Source of the DNA: a virus
Virus record (IMG/VR): IMGVR_UViG_3300046471_000042
Location: 1 to 30,210 of that record
Length of the DNA stretch: 30,210 bases
Strand: one strand, 5' to 3'
The position numbers and the translations under genes were made by a program. Position 1 is the stretch's first letter. The number at the start of each line of letters is the position of its first letter. Positions 22,238-27,533 of this stretch are shown in pieces. The notes under the pieces were generated by a model. It was not told where the DNA came from. It was given only the letters and a program-made list of their open reading frames with translations, and ran no database searches.

Positions 22238-22755
22238 GCGGCTAACCGGACGATGCGGCGACGCTCGCGCTTCTTGGCCGGCGTCACCTGCTGGTAGACG
22301 ACGGATTCACACGCCAGGCAGTAGATGCGGCGCTTGTCGGCAACCGTCTCAGTCGGGGCGCAGCAGGACAGCAGGCCGTCACCCTGGCCGATCGGGAAGG
22401 CGCACTGTCCCGGCCGGCGCTCTTCCCACGGGCGGGCGTTGGCGTAGTTGATCACCGGGGCCGGGGCCTTCGGCGCGCTGGCCCGCGGCGGCCTCGGCGA
22501 GGCCAGGAGGCGAGCACGAGCCGTTGGCTTAGCACGCTGGGGCTTCGCCACCCGCTGCAGGCCACGTGGCCCTGACGGAGACATGCGAACCTCGATCTCG
22601 CCGGCTAGGCGCAGCCTGTGAACCTTGCCGATGATGGCGCTACGGGTGTAGCCTCCCATCTCCTTGGCGATCTGTCCGCCAGACCAACCCTTGGTCCAGA
22701 GATCCTTGAGGCGTTCGATGTGCTCGGCGGGCCATGAGGCCTCGAAGGCGGCCAT
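22234..22755 (-). CDS. gcrA: GcrA-family cell cycle regulator
   Basis: 173 aa. Residues 5-48 (EASWPAEHIERLKDLWTKGW, then SGGQIAKEMGGYTRSAIIGK and VHRLRLAG) match the N-terminal helix-turn-helix of GcrA almost throughout. A basic, proline-rich linker leads to a C-terminal cysteine motif, GQCAFPIGQGDGLLSCCAPT then RRIYCLACESVVYQ, corresponding to the C-x-W/F-P-I-G-D...C-G...Y-C region. GcrA binds the RNA polymerase sigma-70 subunit and activates promoters carrying GANTC methylation in Caulobacter. The ATG at 22755, with a GGGGG Shine-Dalgarno, overlaps the preceding TGA. Confidence 0.88.
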   Translation of the reverse strand: MAAFEASWPAEHIERLKDLWTKGWSGGQIAKEMGGYTRSAIIGKVHRLRLAGEIEVRMSPSGPRGLQRVAKPQRAKPTARARLLASPRPPRASAPKAPAPVINYANARPWEERRPGQCAFPIGQGDGLLSCCAPTETVADKRRIYCLACESVVYQQVTPAKKRERRRIVRLAA

Positions 22756-22973
22756 CAGCGCTGCCCCCGCCAAGCCTGAGGCCTACGTCCAACAGACGCC
22801 GCCAGAGCCGCGCACGTCGCCTCGAAAGCCGGACGGAACCGCTCCCCTGTGGCGCGGTCATCATGAGCGTTGATGGCCTGCTTGAGCTGCGCGACCAGAA
22901 CGGTTCGTTCTGCCTCTGCCTTCCTGGCAGCATGGCGTCTTGCCATTGCTCTCAGGGCTTTACGGAAGATCAT
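22755..22973 (-). CDS. Small basic hypothetical protein (72 aa)
   Basis: 72 aa, MIFRKALRAMARRHAARKAE. It is strongly basic and helical at the N-terminus, with an alanine-rich C-terminal half (FEATCAALAASVG). It overlaps the preceding small membrane-protein gene by 14 bp and joins gcrA by TGATG, so it is probably translated with the chain. No domain is recognised. A nucleic-acid-binding role is possible from charge alone. Confidence 0.6.
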   Translation of the reverse strand: MIFRKALRAMARRHAARKAEAERTVLVAQLKQAINAHDDRATGERFRPAFEATCAALAASVGRRPQAWRGQR

Positions 22974-23160
22974 TGTAGTTTCCCCTCCCCTTCAGGGCTC
23001 GCCAGTGCCTAACGAGTTCGTCTCTCGCCCATTCGGCGCTCGGCAGACTCAGTGACGTGATCAGGTGTCCGATCGCCGCCGGAACGCCGGTCAGCAGCAG
23101 GGCCAGCCCCAGCCCCAGGATCGCCAAACAGTGCAGCAAGACGGCTCCCGTGCTCTTCAT
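22960..23160 (-). CDS. Small membrane protein (66 aa)
   Basis: 66 aa, MKSTGAVLLHCLAILGLGLA. A hydrophobic segment at about residues 6-34 (reaching LLLTGVPAAIGHLI) could span the membrane once, followed by a polar helix (SAEWARDELVRHWRALKGRG). A GAGGA Shine-Dalgarno lies six to seven bases before the ATG. The gene overlaps the 3' end of the upstream gene by 152 bp in a different frame. Third codon positions favour this frame, so this protein is likely the constrained one. A holin-like role cannot be excluded. Confidence 0.65.
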   Translation of the reverse strand: MKSTGAVLLHCLAILGLGLALLLTGVPAAIGHLITSLSLPSAEWARDELVRHWRALKGRGNYNDLP

Positions 23161-23470
23161 GGGCCTTCCTCATTTCGATGATGAACTGGTCGGCCCCTTG
23201 GCCCACGACCAACGCCTTCACAGCGAAGATCACGGCCCAGCCGCCAGCTTTCTCTATTTGGTCAAGGGTGGTGAGCGAGGCCCGGCAAGCGACGACGCTC
23301 CGGGCCTGGTCCAGGGTCAGGCCGAACTCACGCGCGCCGTGCTTGGCCGTGTTGCTCGGCCAGCGCATCCGCCAGTAGTCGGCCATTGCATCGCGCGAGC
23401 CCTTGTCAAGCGCTAAGCTGCGTTGTCTAGCCCCGTAGTTGTGCCGGATTTCCACGACTGCCCCATTCAT
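23009..23470 (-). CDS. Conserved-looking phage hypothetical protein (153 aa)
   Basis: 153 aa, MNGAVVEIRHNYGARQRSLA. The body is helical: AMADYWRMRWPSNTAKHGAR, then FGLTLDQARSVVACRASLTT and LDQIEKAGGWAVIFAVKALV. The last about 50 residues are Arg/Gly-rich and lie over the next gene, so they may be a non-constrained tail. A GAGG Shine-Dalgarno precedes the ATG by six bases. No named family is assigned. The pattern of a W-P-S-N-T-x-K-x-A domain suggests a small phage-specific protein of regulatory type. Confidence 0.65.
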   Translation of the reverse strand: MNGAVVEIRHNYGARQRSLALDKGSRDAMADYWRMRWPSNTAKHGAREFGLTLDQARSVVACRASLTTLDQIEKAGGWAVIFAVKALVVGQGADQFIIEMRKAHEEHGSRLAALFGDPGAGAGPAADRRSGGDRTPDHVTESAERRMGERRTR

Positions 23471-23814
23471 GTTGAGCCTCGTGAAGACGGGAGTTGCAGA
23501 TGGAGGTTCAGCGGGACAGCAGGGCAGAGGCGCTTGAGGCCAGGGACAGGCTTCTGGACGCAATGGAAGGGTTGAGTACGGAGGACGGCCAAGCATGTTG
23601 GCGCGCCGCCCTCAGACAGAACAGACGAGCGAAGGAAGCCGACAGCGTTGGCGCGCTGTCTGGCTTCGTCGCCATGCAATGAGTGACCCCCAGAGCCAAC
23701 TGTCGGGCAGGCTCCAGGGGCCGCGCGCAGCGGTGACAAGGGGGCTCGTCGGGCTGCGCGCTCGCGCACCGCGGGCGGGGAGGCCAGAAGCGGTGCGGAT
23801 GGGAAATGGGTCAT
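23467..23814 (-). CDS. Alternative ORF linked by ATGA on both sides (115 aa), doubtful
   Basis: The minus frame from ATG 23814 to TGA 23467 overlaps the methyltransferase stop by ATGA and the next gene's start by ATGA, the same coupling used along this operon. The product (MTHFPSAPLLASPPAVRERA...) is rich in proline, serine and arginine and lacks a recognisable fold. Over 23500-23682 the plus strand holds a more protein-like ORF. Either gene, or neither, may be real. It is listed so that the double ATGA linkage is not lost. Confidence 0.25.
   Translation of the reverse strand: MTHFPSAPLLASPPAVRERAARRAPLSPLRAAPGACPTVGSGGHSLHGDEARQRANAVGFLRSSVLSEGGAPTCLAVLRTQPFHCVQKPVPGLKRLCPAVPLNLHLQLPSSRGST
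23500..23682 (+). CDS. Small helical hypothetical protein on the opposite strand (60 aa)
   Basis: 60 aa, MEVQRDSRAEALEARDRLLD. GGGAG sits six bases before the ATG at 23500, a good Shine-Dalgarno spacing. The sequence (DAMEGLSTEDGQACWRAALR) reads as an amphipathic acidic helix pair, and 42 of 59 codons after the ATG end in G or C by hand count. It lies on the plus strand between two minus-strand genes and conflicts with the antisense frame 23467-23814. Function unknown. A true gene is favoured but not certain. Confidence 0.45.
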   Translation: MEVQRDSRAEALEARDRLLDAMEGLSTEDGQACWRAALRQNRRAKEADSVGALSGFVAMQ

Positions 23815-24602
23815 GCGCAGGCCTCGGCTTCGAGGATGGCGCGGCCGATCAGTTCGGGGATCTGCGGGACTACGGCGTTTCCGAGGGTTCGCAGTCGGTC
23901 CACCCGATTGGGAAGCCCATGAGCCACTCGACAAACATTGGGCTCGTCGGCCCAACGTGGCCGTTCAGCTTCAGCCACCGATGCAACGTGTCCGGCGCCC
24001 GCCCCGATGCCTGCCGCTTGAGCGACATGCCGGGGGACTTCGCCCCGTCGCTCGCCCGCGGCGTGGGCAACCAGCCAGAGCCGCTGTCGAAGATGGGGCG
24101 CGCCGGCATTTCCAGCACCCACAATGAGCGTTTCGCAGGCGTAGCCGAGGGCTTCCAGCGCTGTGATAACCCGGTCGACGCCAGCAGTTGCGAGGCGATG
24201 GACATTCTCAACCAGCACCCATCCGGGCCGGGCAAGATCGACGATTCGGACGAGCTCAACCCAAAGGCCGGATCGATCTCCATCAAGTCCCGCTGCGTCG
24301 GTTCCGCGGCGGGCCTGGCTGACGTCCTGACAGGGGAAGCCTCCGCAGACGACGTCCACGGGACCCACGGCGGCGACCTGTTCTCGGTCCAAGGAACGAA
24401 TGTCTCGAACAATGGGCACCTCCGGCCAATGCTTCGCCAGCACCCGCCGGCAGAACGGGTCGATCTCGCAGAACGCGACAGTCTTGAAGCCTCCTGTCCG
24501 CTCAAGGCCGAGGTCGAACCCGCCGATGCCGGCGAACAGGCTGAGGACGCGAAGCTGCGGCTTGGCGTGGGTCGATGGGGACAGATGACTGGAGGAACCC
24601 AT
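23811..24602 (-). CDS. C5-cytosine DNA methyltransferase
   Basis: 263 aa with the ordered motifs of the family: motif I LFAGIGGFDLG (22-32), motif IV GGFPCQDVS with catalytic Cys91 (87-95), motif VI VLVENV (129-134), motif VIII QRLWLVAHA (173-181) and motif X GNAVVPQI (241-248). The target-recognition region between VIII and X is only about 60 residues, shorter than in most stand-alone enzymes, so the target is probably short. No restriction endonuclease gene is adjacent, suggesting self-protection or regulation rather than restriction-modification. The start ATG at 24602 is preceded by an 8-base G run that can act as Shine-Dalgarno. Confidence 0.92.
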   Translation of the reverse strand: MGSSSHLSPSTHAKPQLRVLSLFAGIGGFDLGLERTGGFKTVAFCEIDPFCRRVLAKHWPEVPIVRDIRSLDREQVAAVGPVDVVCGGFPCQDVSQARRGTDAAGLDGDRSGLWVELVRIVDLARPGWVLVENVHRLATAGVDRVITALEALGYACETLIVGAGNAGAPHLRQRLWLVAHAAGERRGEVPRHVAQAAGIGAGAGHVASVAEAERPRWADEPNVCRVAHGLPNRVDRLRTLGNAVVPQIPELIGRAILEAEACA

Positions 24603-24610
24603 CTCTTAAT

Positions 24611-24640
24611 CCCCCCCCTCAACACCAAAGACACGGGGGG
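24611..24640. other. C8 and G6 tracts in the divergent leader (methyltransferase side)
   Basis: C8 at 24611-24618 and G6 at 24635-24640 can pair into a stem with a 16-nt loop. On the minus strand the G8 tract lies 8 bases before the methyltransferase ATG, where it can serve as the Shine-Dalgarno. Slippage would change only its length and spacing, not the frame. Between 24641 and 24753 there is a palindromic CTACAGTTGTAG (24679-24690) of unknown meaning. Confidence 0.45.
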
Positions 24641-24753
24641 AAGGGAGACCACGGAGGGTAGTGCGCGTACTGCGTTTACTACAGTTGTAGGTTGTCACGG
24701 TGGCGCTCGATGGCGCAGTGTGAACCCCGAGGGAGTTCCTGGGGTTAGTAAGC

Positions 24754-25053
24754 GTGATATCAAAACGATCAGAGGAGCCGGAGCCGGCGATTCCGCCGCC
24801 TACGCCCGAGCGCATTCTCATCAGAGTAGCGTTAGAGGCGTACATGGCGACGGCACATTCGAAGCCCCGGCAGCGCGCGCGGGCCTTCTTCGACTTCGGG
24901 TCGCGCCTGCTGCAGAACGAGGAGACGGTCTCAGCGCTCTTCCCGGTGAAGTCGAACGCTTCACGGGGGGAACTGAACCGCGTCCGGCGCGAGGCCTGCG
25001 CCATCTGGGAAGGATGGGCGCCTACTCTCTTGGCGAGAATTCCCCCCGTGTAG
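24754..25053 (+). CDS. Hypothetical protein (99 aa), plus strand
   Basis: 99 aa from a GTG at 24754. After a proline-rich acidic start it has PERILIRVALEAYMATAHSK, then PRQRARAFFDFGSRLLQNEE, RREACAIWEGWAPTLLARI and a final PPV. Third codon positions are mostly G or C, which favours this frame over the antisense ORF at 24606-25058. It is divergent from the methyltransferase gene and converges on the small regulator gene with a 4-bp gap. A helical DNA- or protein-binding role is possible; no family is recognised. The Shine-Dalgarno is weak. Confidence 0.6.
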   Translation: MISKRSEEPEPAIPPPTPERILIRVALEAYMATAHSKPRQRARAFFDFGSRLLQNEETVSALFPVKSNASRGELNRVRREACAIWEGWAPTLLARIPPV

Positions 25054-25057
25054 GGCA

Positions 25058-25279
25058 TCAGGCGGCCCGGCGCTCGGAGGCCAGTTCCACCAGCTTCTCA
25101 ACCGTGATGTCGTGACGGCCTCGCTCGGCTGCCAGTTCCGCGATCTTCGGGAACCAAGAGACCGCGATGGACTCGCGCTTGCGCGCCGCCCGGCCGGTGT
25201 TCGGGTCCATGCCGATCGCCCGGCTGAACTTCGTGGCGCCGCCCAAAGCGTCGATGACCTCGGAGAACGAATTGACCAT
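25058..25279 (-). CDS. Small Cro/carph-isopro-like regulator, leftward
   Basis: 73 aa from ATG 25279: MVNSFSEVIDALGGATKFSR, then AIGMDPNTGRAARKRESIAV and SWFPKIAELAAERGRHDITV. The order (IIxALGG-x-x-x-x-A-R, a basic recognition helix, W-F/W-x-x-I, then a helix ending EKLVEL) is that of short phage DNA-binding regulators of the Cro or carph-isopro type. It diverges from the XRE gene across an operator-rich gap. A -35/-10 pair (25309-25314, 25286-25291) predicts transcription starting at or next to the ATG. The longer upstream frame (to 25390) would run through the operators and into the divergent XRE gene, so it was not used. Confidence 0.75.
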   Translation of the reverse strand: MVNSFSEVIDALGGATKFSRAIGMDPNTGRAARKRESIAVSWFPKIAELAAERGRHDITVEKLVELASERRAA

Positions 25280-25285
25280 TCCCTT

Positions 25286-25314
25286 TAGGTACCCTACGTA
25301 CCCAAAGACGTCAA
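25286..25314 (-). promoter_or_regulatory. Leftward promoter, possibly leaderless
   Basis: On the minus strand TTGACG (25314-25309) and TACCTA (25291-25286) are 17 bp apart. The spacer contains TTGGGTAC (25305-25298), and a second GGGTAC (25294-25289) overlaps the -10. The expected start site is around 25279-25280, at the regulator's ATG, so the message would have little or no leader. Only the -35 is a strong match; the -10 shares just TA with the consensus. Confidence 0.5.
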
Positions 25315-25341
25315 CACCCCATGTACCCAATCGGTGGGTAC
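25289..25341. promoter_or_regulatory. Operator array of GTACCC(A) motifs between divergent regulators
   Basis: GTACCC at 25289-25294, GTACCCAA at 25298-25305, and a palindrome GTACCCAATCGGTGGGTAC at 25323-25341 whose arms GTACCCA/TGGGTAC are perfect 7-bp inverted repeats. A TTGACC (25272-25277), 17 bp before TACGTA (25295-25300), could be the rightward promoter for the XRE gene, with motifs over its -10. The arrangement resembles a lambdoid operator region, and a regulator encoded on either side is the likely binder. Confidence 0.65.
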
Positions 25342-25352
25342 GATCCGGGGCC

Positions 25353-25670
25353 ATGACAAAGACCGCGATCTCCCCGCCAGACCTGACCACTCAAGCCGGC
25401 CGTATCCGCTGGGCGCGCGAGAACATGAAGTTCACGTCAGCCAGGGCGGCGGCCGAGAAGTTCGAGTGGAACGAGAACACCTACAAGAGCCACGAGCAGG
25501 GCATCCGAGGGAAGGACGGCATCAAGCCGCGCACCCTGGAGAAGTACGCCCGCGCGTTCGGGGTCTCTGCGGAGTGGCTGGCCTTCGGGCGCGGCGGTCA
25601 CGAGCGCAAGGGCGATGACCCGGTCGAGATGGCCCGCGAGCTGCTGCGCGCCATGGAAAAGCGCGGCTGA
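25353..25670 (+). CDS. XRE-family helix-turn-helix regulator
   Basis: 105 aa from ATG 25353. Residues 12-75 carry an XRE helix-turn-helix: GRIRWARENMKFTSARAAAE, then KFEWNENTYKSHEQGIRGKD and RTLEKYARAFGVSAEWLAFG (the L-x-x-I/Y-A-x-x-F/L-G-V-S-x-x-W-L signature). It has no C-terminal LexA-like protease domain, so SOS-type self-cleavage is unlikely. It diverges from the smaller regulator over the operator array. The longer frame upstream starts inside the neighbour and the operators, so the start at 25353 is preferred. Confidence 0.82.
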   Translation: MTKTAISPPDLTTQAGRIRWARENMKFTSARAAAEKFEWNENTYKSHEQGIRGKDGIKPRTLEKYARAFGVSAEWLAFGRGGHERKGDDPVEMARELLRAMEKRG

Positions 25671-25720
25671 TCTAACCCCCTGAGTCGGACCGTCCGCACC
25701 TAGCGGCGCAATTTTCTGCG

Positions 25721-25768
25721 CGCATTGGGTACGTTTTGTGTTGACGCATTGGGTACACGGTGTACTGT
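25721..25768 (+). promoter_or_regulatory. Rightward early promoter with repeated operator
   Basis: CGCATTGGGTAC occurs twice, at 25721-25732 and 25745-25756, 24 bp apart. TTGACG (25741-25746) and TACTGT (25763-25768) are 16 bp apart, and the second motif lies between them. A perfect 13-bp palindrome GTACACGGTGTAC (25753-25765) extends the motif into the -10. A repressor bound here would block RNA polymerase at the promoter of the rightward operon, whose first ATG is at 25796 with a GGAG at 25782. Confidence 0.65.
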
Positions 25769-25795
25769 CTCCATACCAACTGGAGACCAGCAGAC

Positions 25796-26038
25796 ATGGC
25801 CAACATCGCCAGGACCCAGGACCCGGAGCCCAAGTTTGCGGTGCTCGCGGCCCTCGACTTCGAGCCGGAAGACCGCCCTGCCAAGATGATCGAAGCGACC
25901 TTCTTGGTCGATGAAAGCACGAACTGGCTCGCCGGGCTCTACGAGGTCCGGTTCGTCCGCGCCCTCAGCGCGCAGGAATGGAGCGCGCGGTCCTACCGTG
26001 ACGCCATCGCCGAAGCCGCCAAGGCGACCGGCCAATGA
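25796..26038 (+). CDS. First gene of rightward operon, hypothetical (80 aa)
   Basis: 80 aa, MANIARTQDPEPKFAVLAAL, with acidic stretches (DFEPEDRPAKMIEATFLVDE) and a C-terminal helix (WSARSYRDAIAEAAKATGQ). The ATG at 25796, with GGAG upstream, is preferred to the earlier start, which lies in the promoter. It is the first product made when the repressed promoter opens, so it is a candidate early regulator or host-takeover protein. No family recognised. ATGA couples it to the next gene. Confidence 0.65.
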   Translation: MANIARTQDPEPKFAVLAALDFEPEDRPAKMIEATFLVDESTNWLAGLYEVRFVRALSAQEWSARSYRDAIAEAAKATGQ

Positions 26039-26292
26039 CCGCCACCGAGGAAATGCACGACGCCCTTCGCGAGGGCCTCCACTACACCGCCCCCGCGCTG
26101 AACCACATGCTCGCAATGCACCTCATCGCCCTGGAAGGCGCAGAGGATGTGCTGATCGAGCGGTTCGGGGCCTTCCGTGGTCCGCGTGAGATCGCGGCCG
26201 AGGCCATCGCCATCCTGCGTCATCGGGCTCTGGTGAGGTCTTATCCGGCGCGGGTTGAACCGTCCGTCGCGGCTCTGCGGAAGGCTGCCTGA
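26035..26292 (+). CDS. Small helical hypothetical protein (85 aa)
   Basis: 85 aa, MTATEEMHDALREGLHYTAP. The whole protein reads as helices (ALNHMLAMHLIALEGAEDVL, then ERFGAFRGPREIAAEAIAIL). No catalytic motif, membrane segment or known family. Coupled by ATGA to the gene before and by TGATG to the gene after, so it is made with the early operon. Confidence 0.63.
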   Translation: MTATEEMHDALREGLHYTAPALNHMLAMHLIALEGAEDVLIERFGAFRGPREIAAEAIAILRHRALVRSYPARVEPSVAALRKAA

Positions 26293-26474
26293 TGCGCGCC
26301 CCCTTCCCCATCCAGACGCCGCAGATAATCAGCCACATCGACGGCTTCCGCCTCACCTACATGGACGGAACGGTCGATGACTTCCCTGACTGGGAAGGTG
26401 TCTCTGCGGCCTTCTACACCGCTACGGCGGCCCTGGCGCTGCTGACGGACGTGTTCAAGGCGGTGCGGGCATGA
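26292..26474 (+). CDS. Small hypothetical protein (60 aa)
   Basis: 60 aa, MRAPFPIQTPQIISHIDGFR. It has a short beta-like N-terminus and an acidic middle (TYMDGTVDDFPDWEGVSAAF), then a hydrophobic helix (YTATAALALLTDVFKAVRA). The stop/start junctions TGATG and ATGA on both sides support translation. Not recognised; an early accessory protein. Confidence 0.55.
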   Translation: MRAPFPIQTPQIISHIDGFRLTYMDGTVDDFPDWEGVSAAFYTATAALALLTDVFKAVRA

Positions 26475-26746
26475 GCCTGACCCAACGCCTTCTGGCCTAC
26501 CACGACAGCCTCGGCAACGCCGAAAGCAAGGCGCTCCTGAAGGACGTAATGGCCGAGTTGAGCCGCCGGACGTGGCGGGAAGCCCTCGCCTACGAAGCCC
26601 TCCGGGGGCTGGCCGACACCTGCCGCTGGCAGGTTCGCAGAATGGATGGCTGGGGCAAGTCGCACGAGGAACTGGACGGCGCCCTGGCCGCAGCGCTCGA
26701 CGCGCTCACCGCCATCGCCGCACGCGAAACGGAGACCGCTCAATGA
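26471..26746 (+). CDS. Small helical hypothetical protein (91 aa)
   Basis: 91 aa, MSLTQRLLAYHDSLGNAESK. It is helical with conserved-looking tryptophans (LADTCRWQVRRMDGWGKSHE) and a C-terminal alanine-rich helix. It is chained by ATGA to both neighbours. No family is recognised. The composition suits a small protein-protein interaction module. Confidence 0.6.
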   Translation: MSLTQRLLAYHDSLGNAESKALLKDVMAELSRRTWREALAYEALRGLADTCRWQVRRMDGWGKSHEELDGALAAALDALTAIAARETETAQ

Positions 26747-26844
26747 ACCGCCCCATCCTCTGGTGGGCCTACGAGTTCACCAAGCTTTCCATCCTGATCC
26801 TGGCCGTGGTCGGGGAAGCCCATGTGCTGGGGGTGCTGTCGTGA
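26743..26844 (+). CDS. Tiny membrane-associated protein (33 aa)
   Basis: 33 aa, MNRPILWWAYEFTKLSILIL and a short tail. A hydrophobic helix of about 20 residues fills the chain from Trp7 to Val31, so membrane insertion is likely. ATGA overlaps the preceding gene and GTGA the next, the main evidence that it is translated. Function unknown. Confidence 0.5.
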   Translation: MNRPILWWAYEFTKLSILILAVVGEAHVLGVLS

Positions 26845-27002
26845 AGTCGGAGTTCGCCCAATGGCGGGATGAGCTGAACCCGCCGCCCAAGTTCGAGACG
26901 CTGAAGGAGCGCCTGACCCGCATGGGCTGGAAGTTCCCCGCGACGAACGAAGAGCCCGCCCCCAACGCGACTGCTTCCAATGGGTGGAGGTGTCTCGCGT
27001 GA
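26841..27002 (+). CDS. Tiny hypothetical protein (53 aa)
   Basis: 53 aa from a GTG at 26841 that overlaps the preceding TGA (GTGA). The sequence starts VKSEFAQWRDELNPPPKFET and continues LKERLTRMGWKFPATNEEPA. It is charged and mostly helical with a proline-rich hinge. No known family. The overlap and G/C-ending codons favour coding; a chance ORF of this size cannot be excluded. Confidence 0.5.
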   Translation: MKSEFAQWRDELNPPPKFETLKERLTRMGWKFPATNEEPAPNATASNGWRCLA

Positions 27003-27024
27003 CCCCTGTTGATGGAGAACAGCC

Positions 27025-27531
27025 GTGAGCTACCTGGACCCCATCAAGGAAGCGAAGGCCGTAACGGCTCTCCGGGGGACGCTGGCAGACCACGGCCTCG
27101 CGGACGATCCCGACCTCCTGATCGACAGCATCGAGGGCGAAACATCGCTCTTTGAGGCTATCGACCGCCTGCTGATCACCATAGCAGAAAGCGAAGGCTT
27201 GGCGAAGGGCGCCAGGGCGGCGGCGGCGGAAATCGAGAGCCGCGCGCTGCGCTTCGACAAGCGCGCCGAGACGTGCCGGGCGATGATCGAGCAAGCGCTG
27301 ATGATCGCCGAGTTGGAGAAGGTCGAGCGCCCCGGCGGAACCCTCTCGCTCGTGCGCCGCGCCGCTAAGGTCGAGATCACCGAGGAGTCCGACATTCCGG
27401 CCGAGTTCTGGAAAACCGGAGATCCGAAGCTCGACAAGAAGGCGCTCGCCGCCGCGCTCAAGGAGGGTCGCCCCATCGCCGGCGCCGCCCTCTCCAACTG
27501 CGCCCCCTCCCTCACCATCAGGACCGCATAG
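27025..27531 (+). CDS. Siphovirus Gp157 family protein
   Basis: 168 aa from GTG 27025 with a GGAG Shine-Dalgarno eight bases before. The pattern DSIEGETSLFEAIDRLLITI, then AEIESRALRFDKRAETCRAM and IEQALMIAELEKVERPGGTL, ending in the beta strand and SDIPAEFWKTGDPKLDKKAL block, is that of the Gp157 family. In streptococcal phage Sfi21 a Gp157 homologue has been linked to phage resistance; in other phages it often lies next to recombination genes. It starts the recombination sub-cluster here. Confidence 0.85.
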   Translation: MSYLDPIKEAKAVTALRGTLADHGLADDPDLLIDSIEGETSLFEAIDRLLITIAESEGLAKGARAAAAEIESRALRFDKRAETCRAMIEQALMIAELEKVERPGGTLSLVRRAAKVEITEESDIPAEFWKTGDPKLDKKALAAALKEGRPIAGAALSNCAPSLTIRTA

Positions 27532-27533
27532 CC

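Noticed and set aside
24606-25058. 150-aa minus-strand frame opposite 24754-25053
   Set aside because: Ser/Arg/Thr-rich, no domain, and the plus frame has better third-position usage. It would also span the methyltransferase leader.
23595-25115. 506-aa plus-strand open frame over the methyltransferase
   Set aside because: The antisense methyltransferase has all ordered catalytic motifs. This frame shows no domain and no consistent ribosome site.
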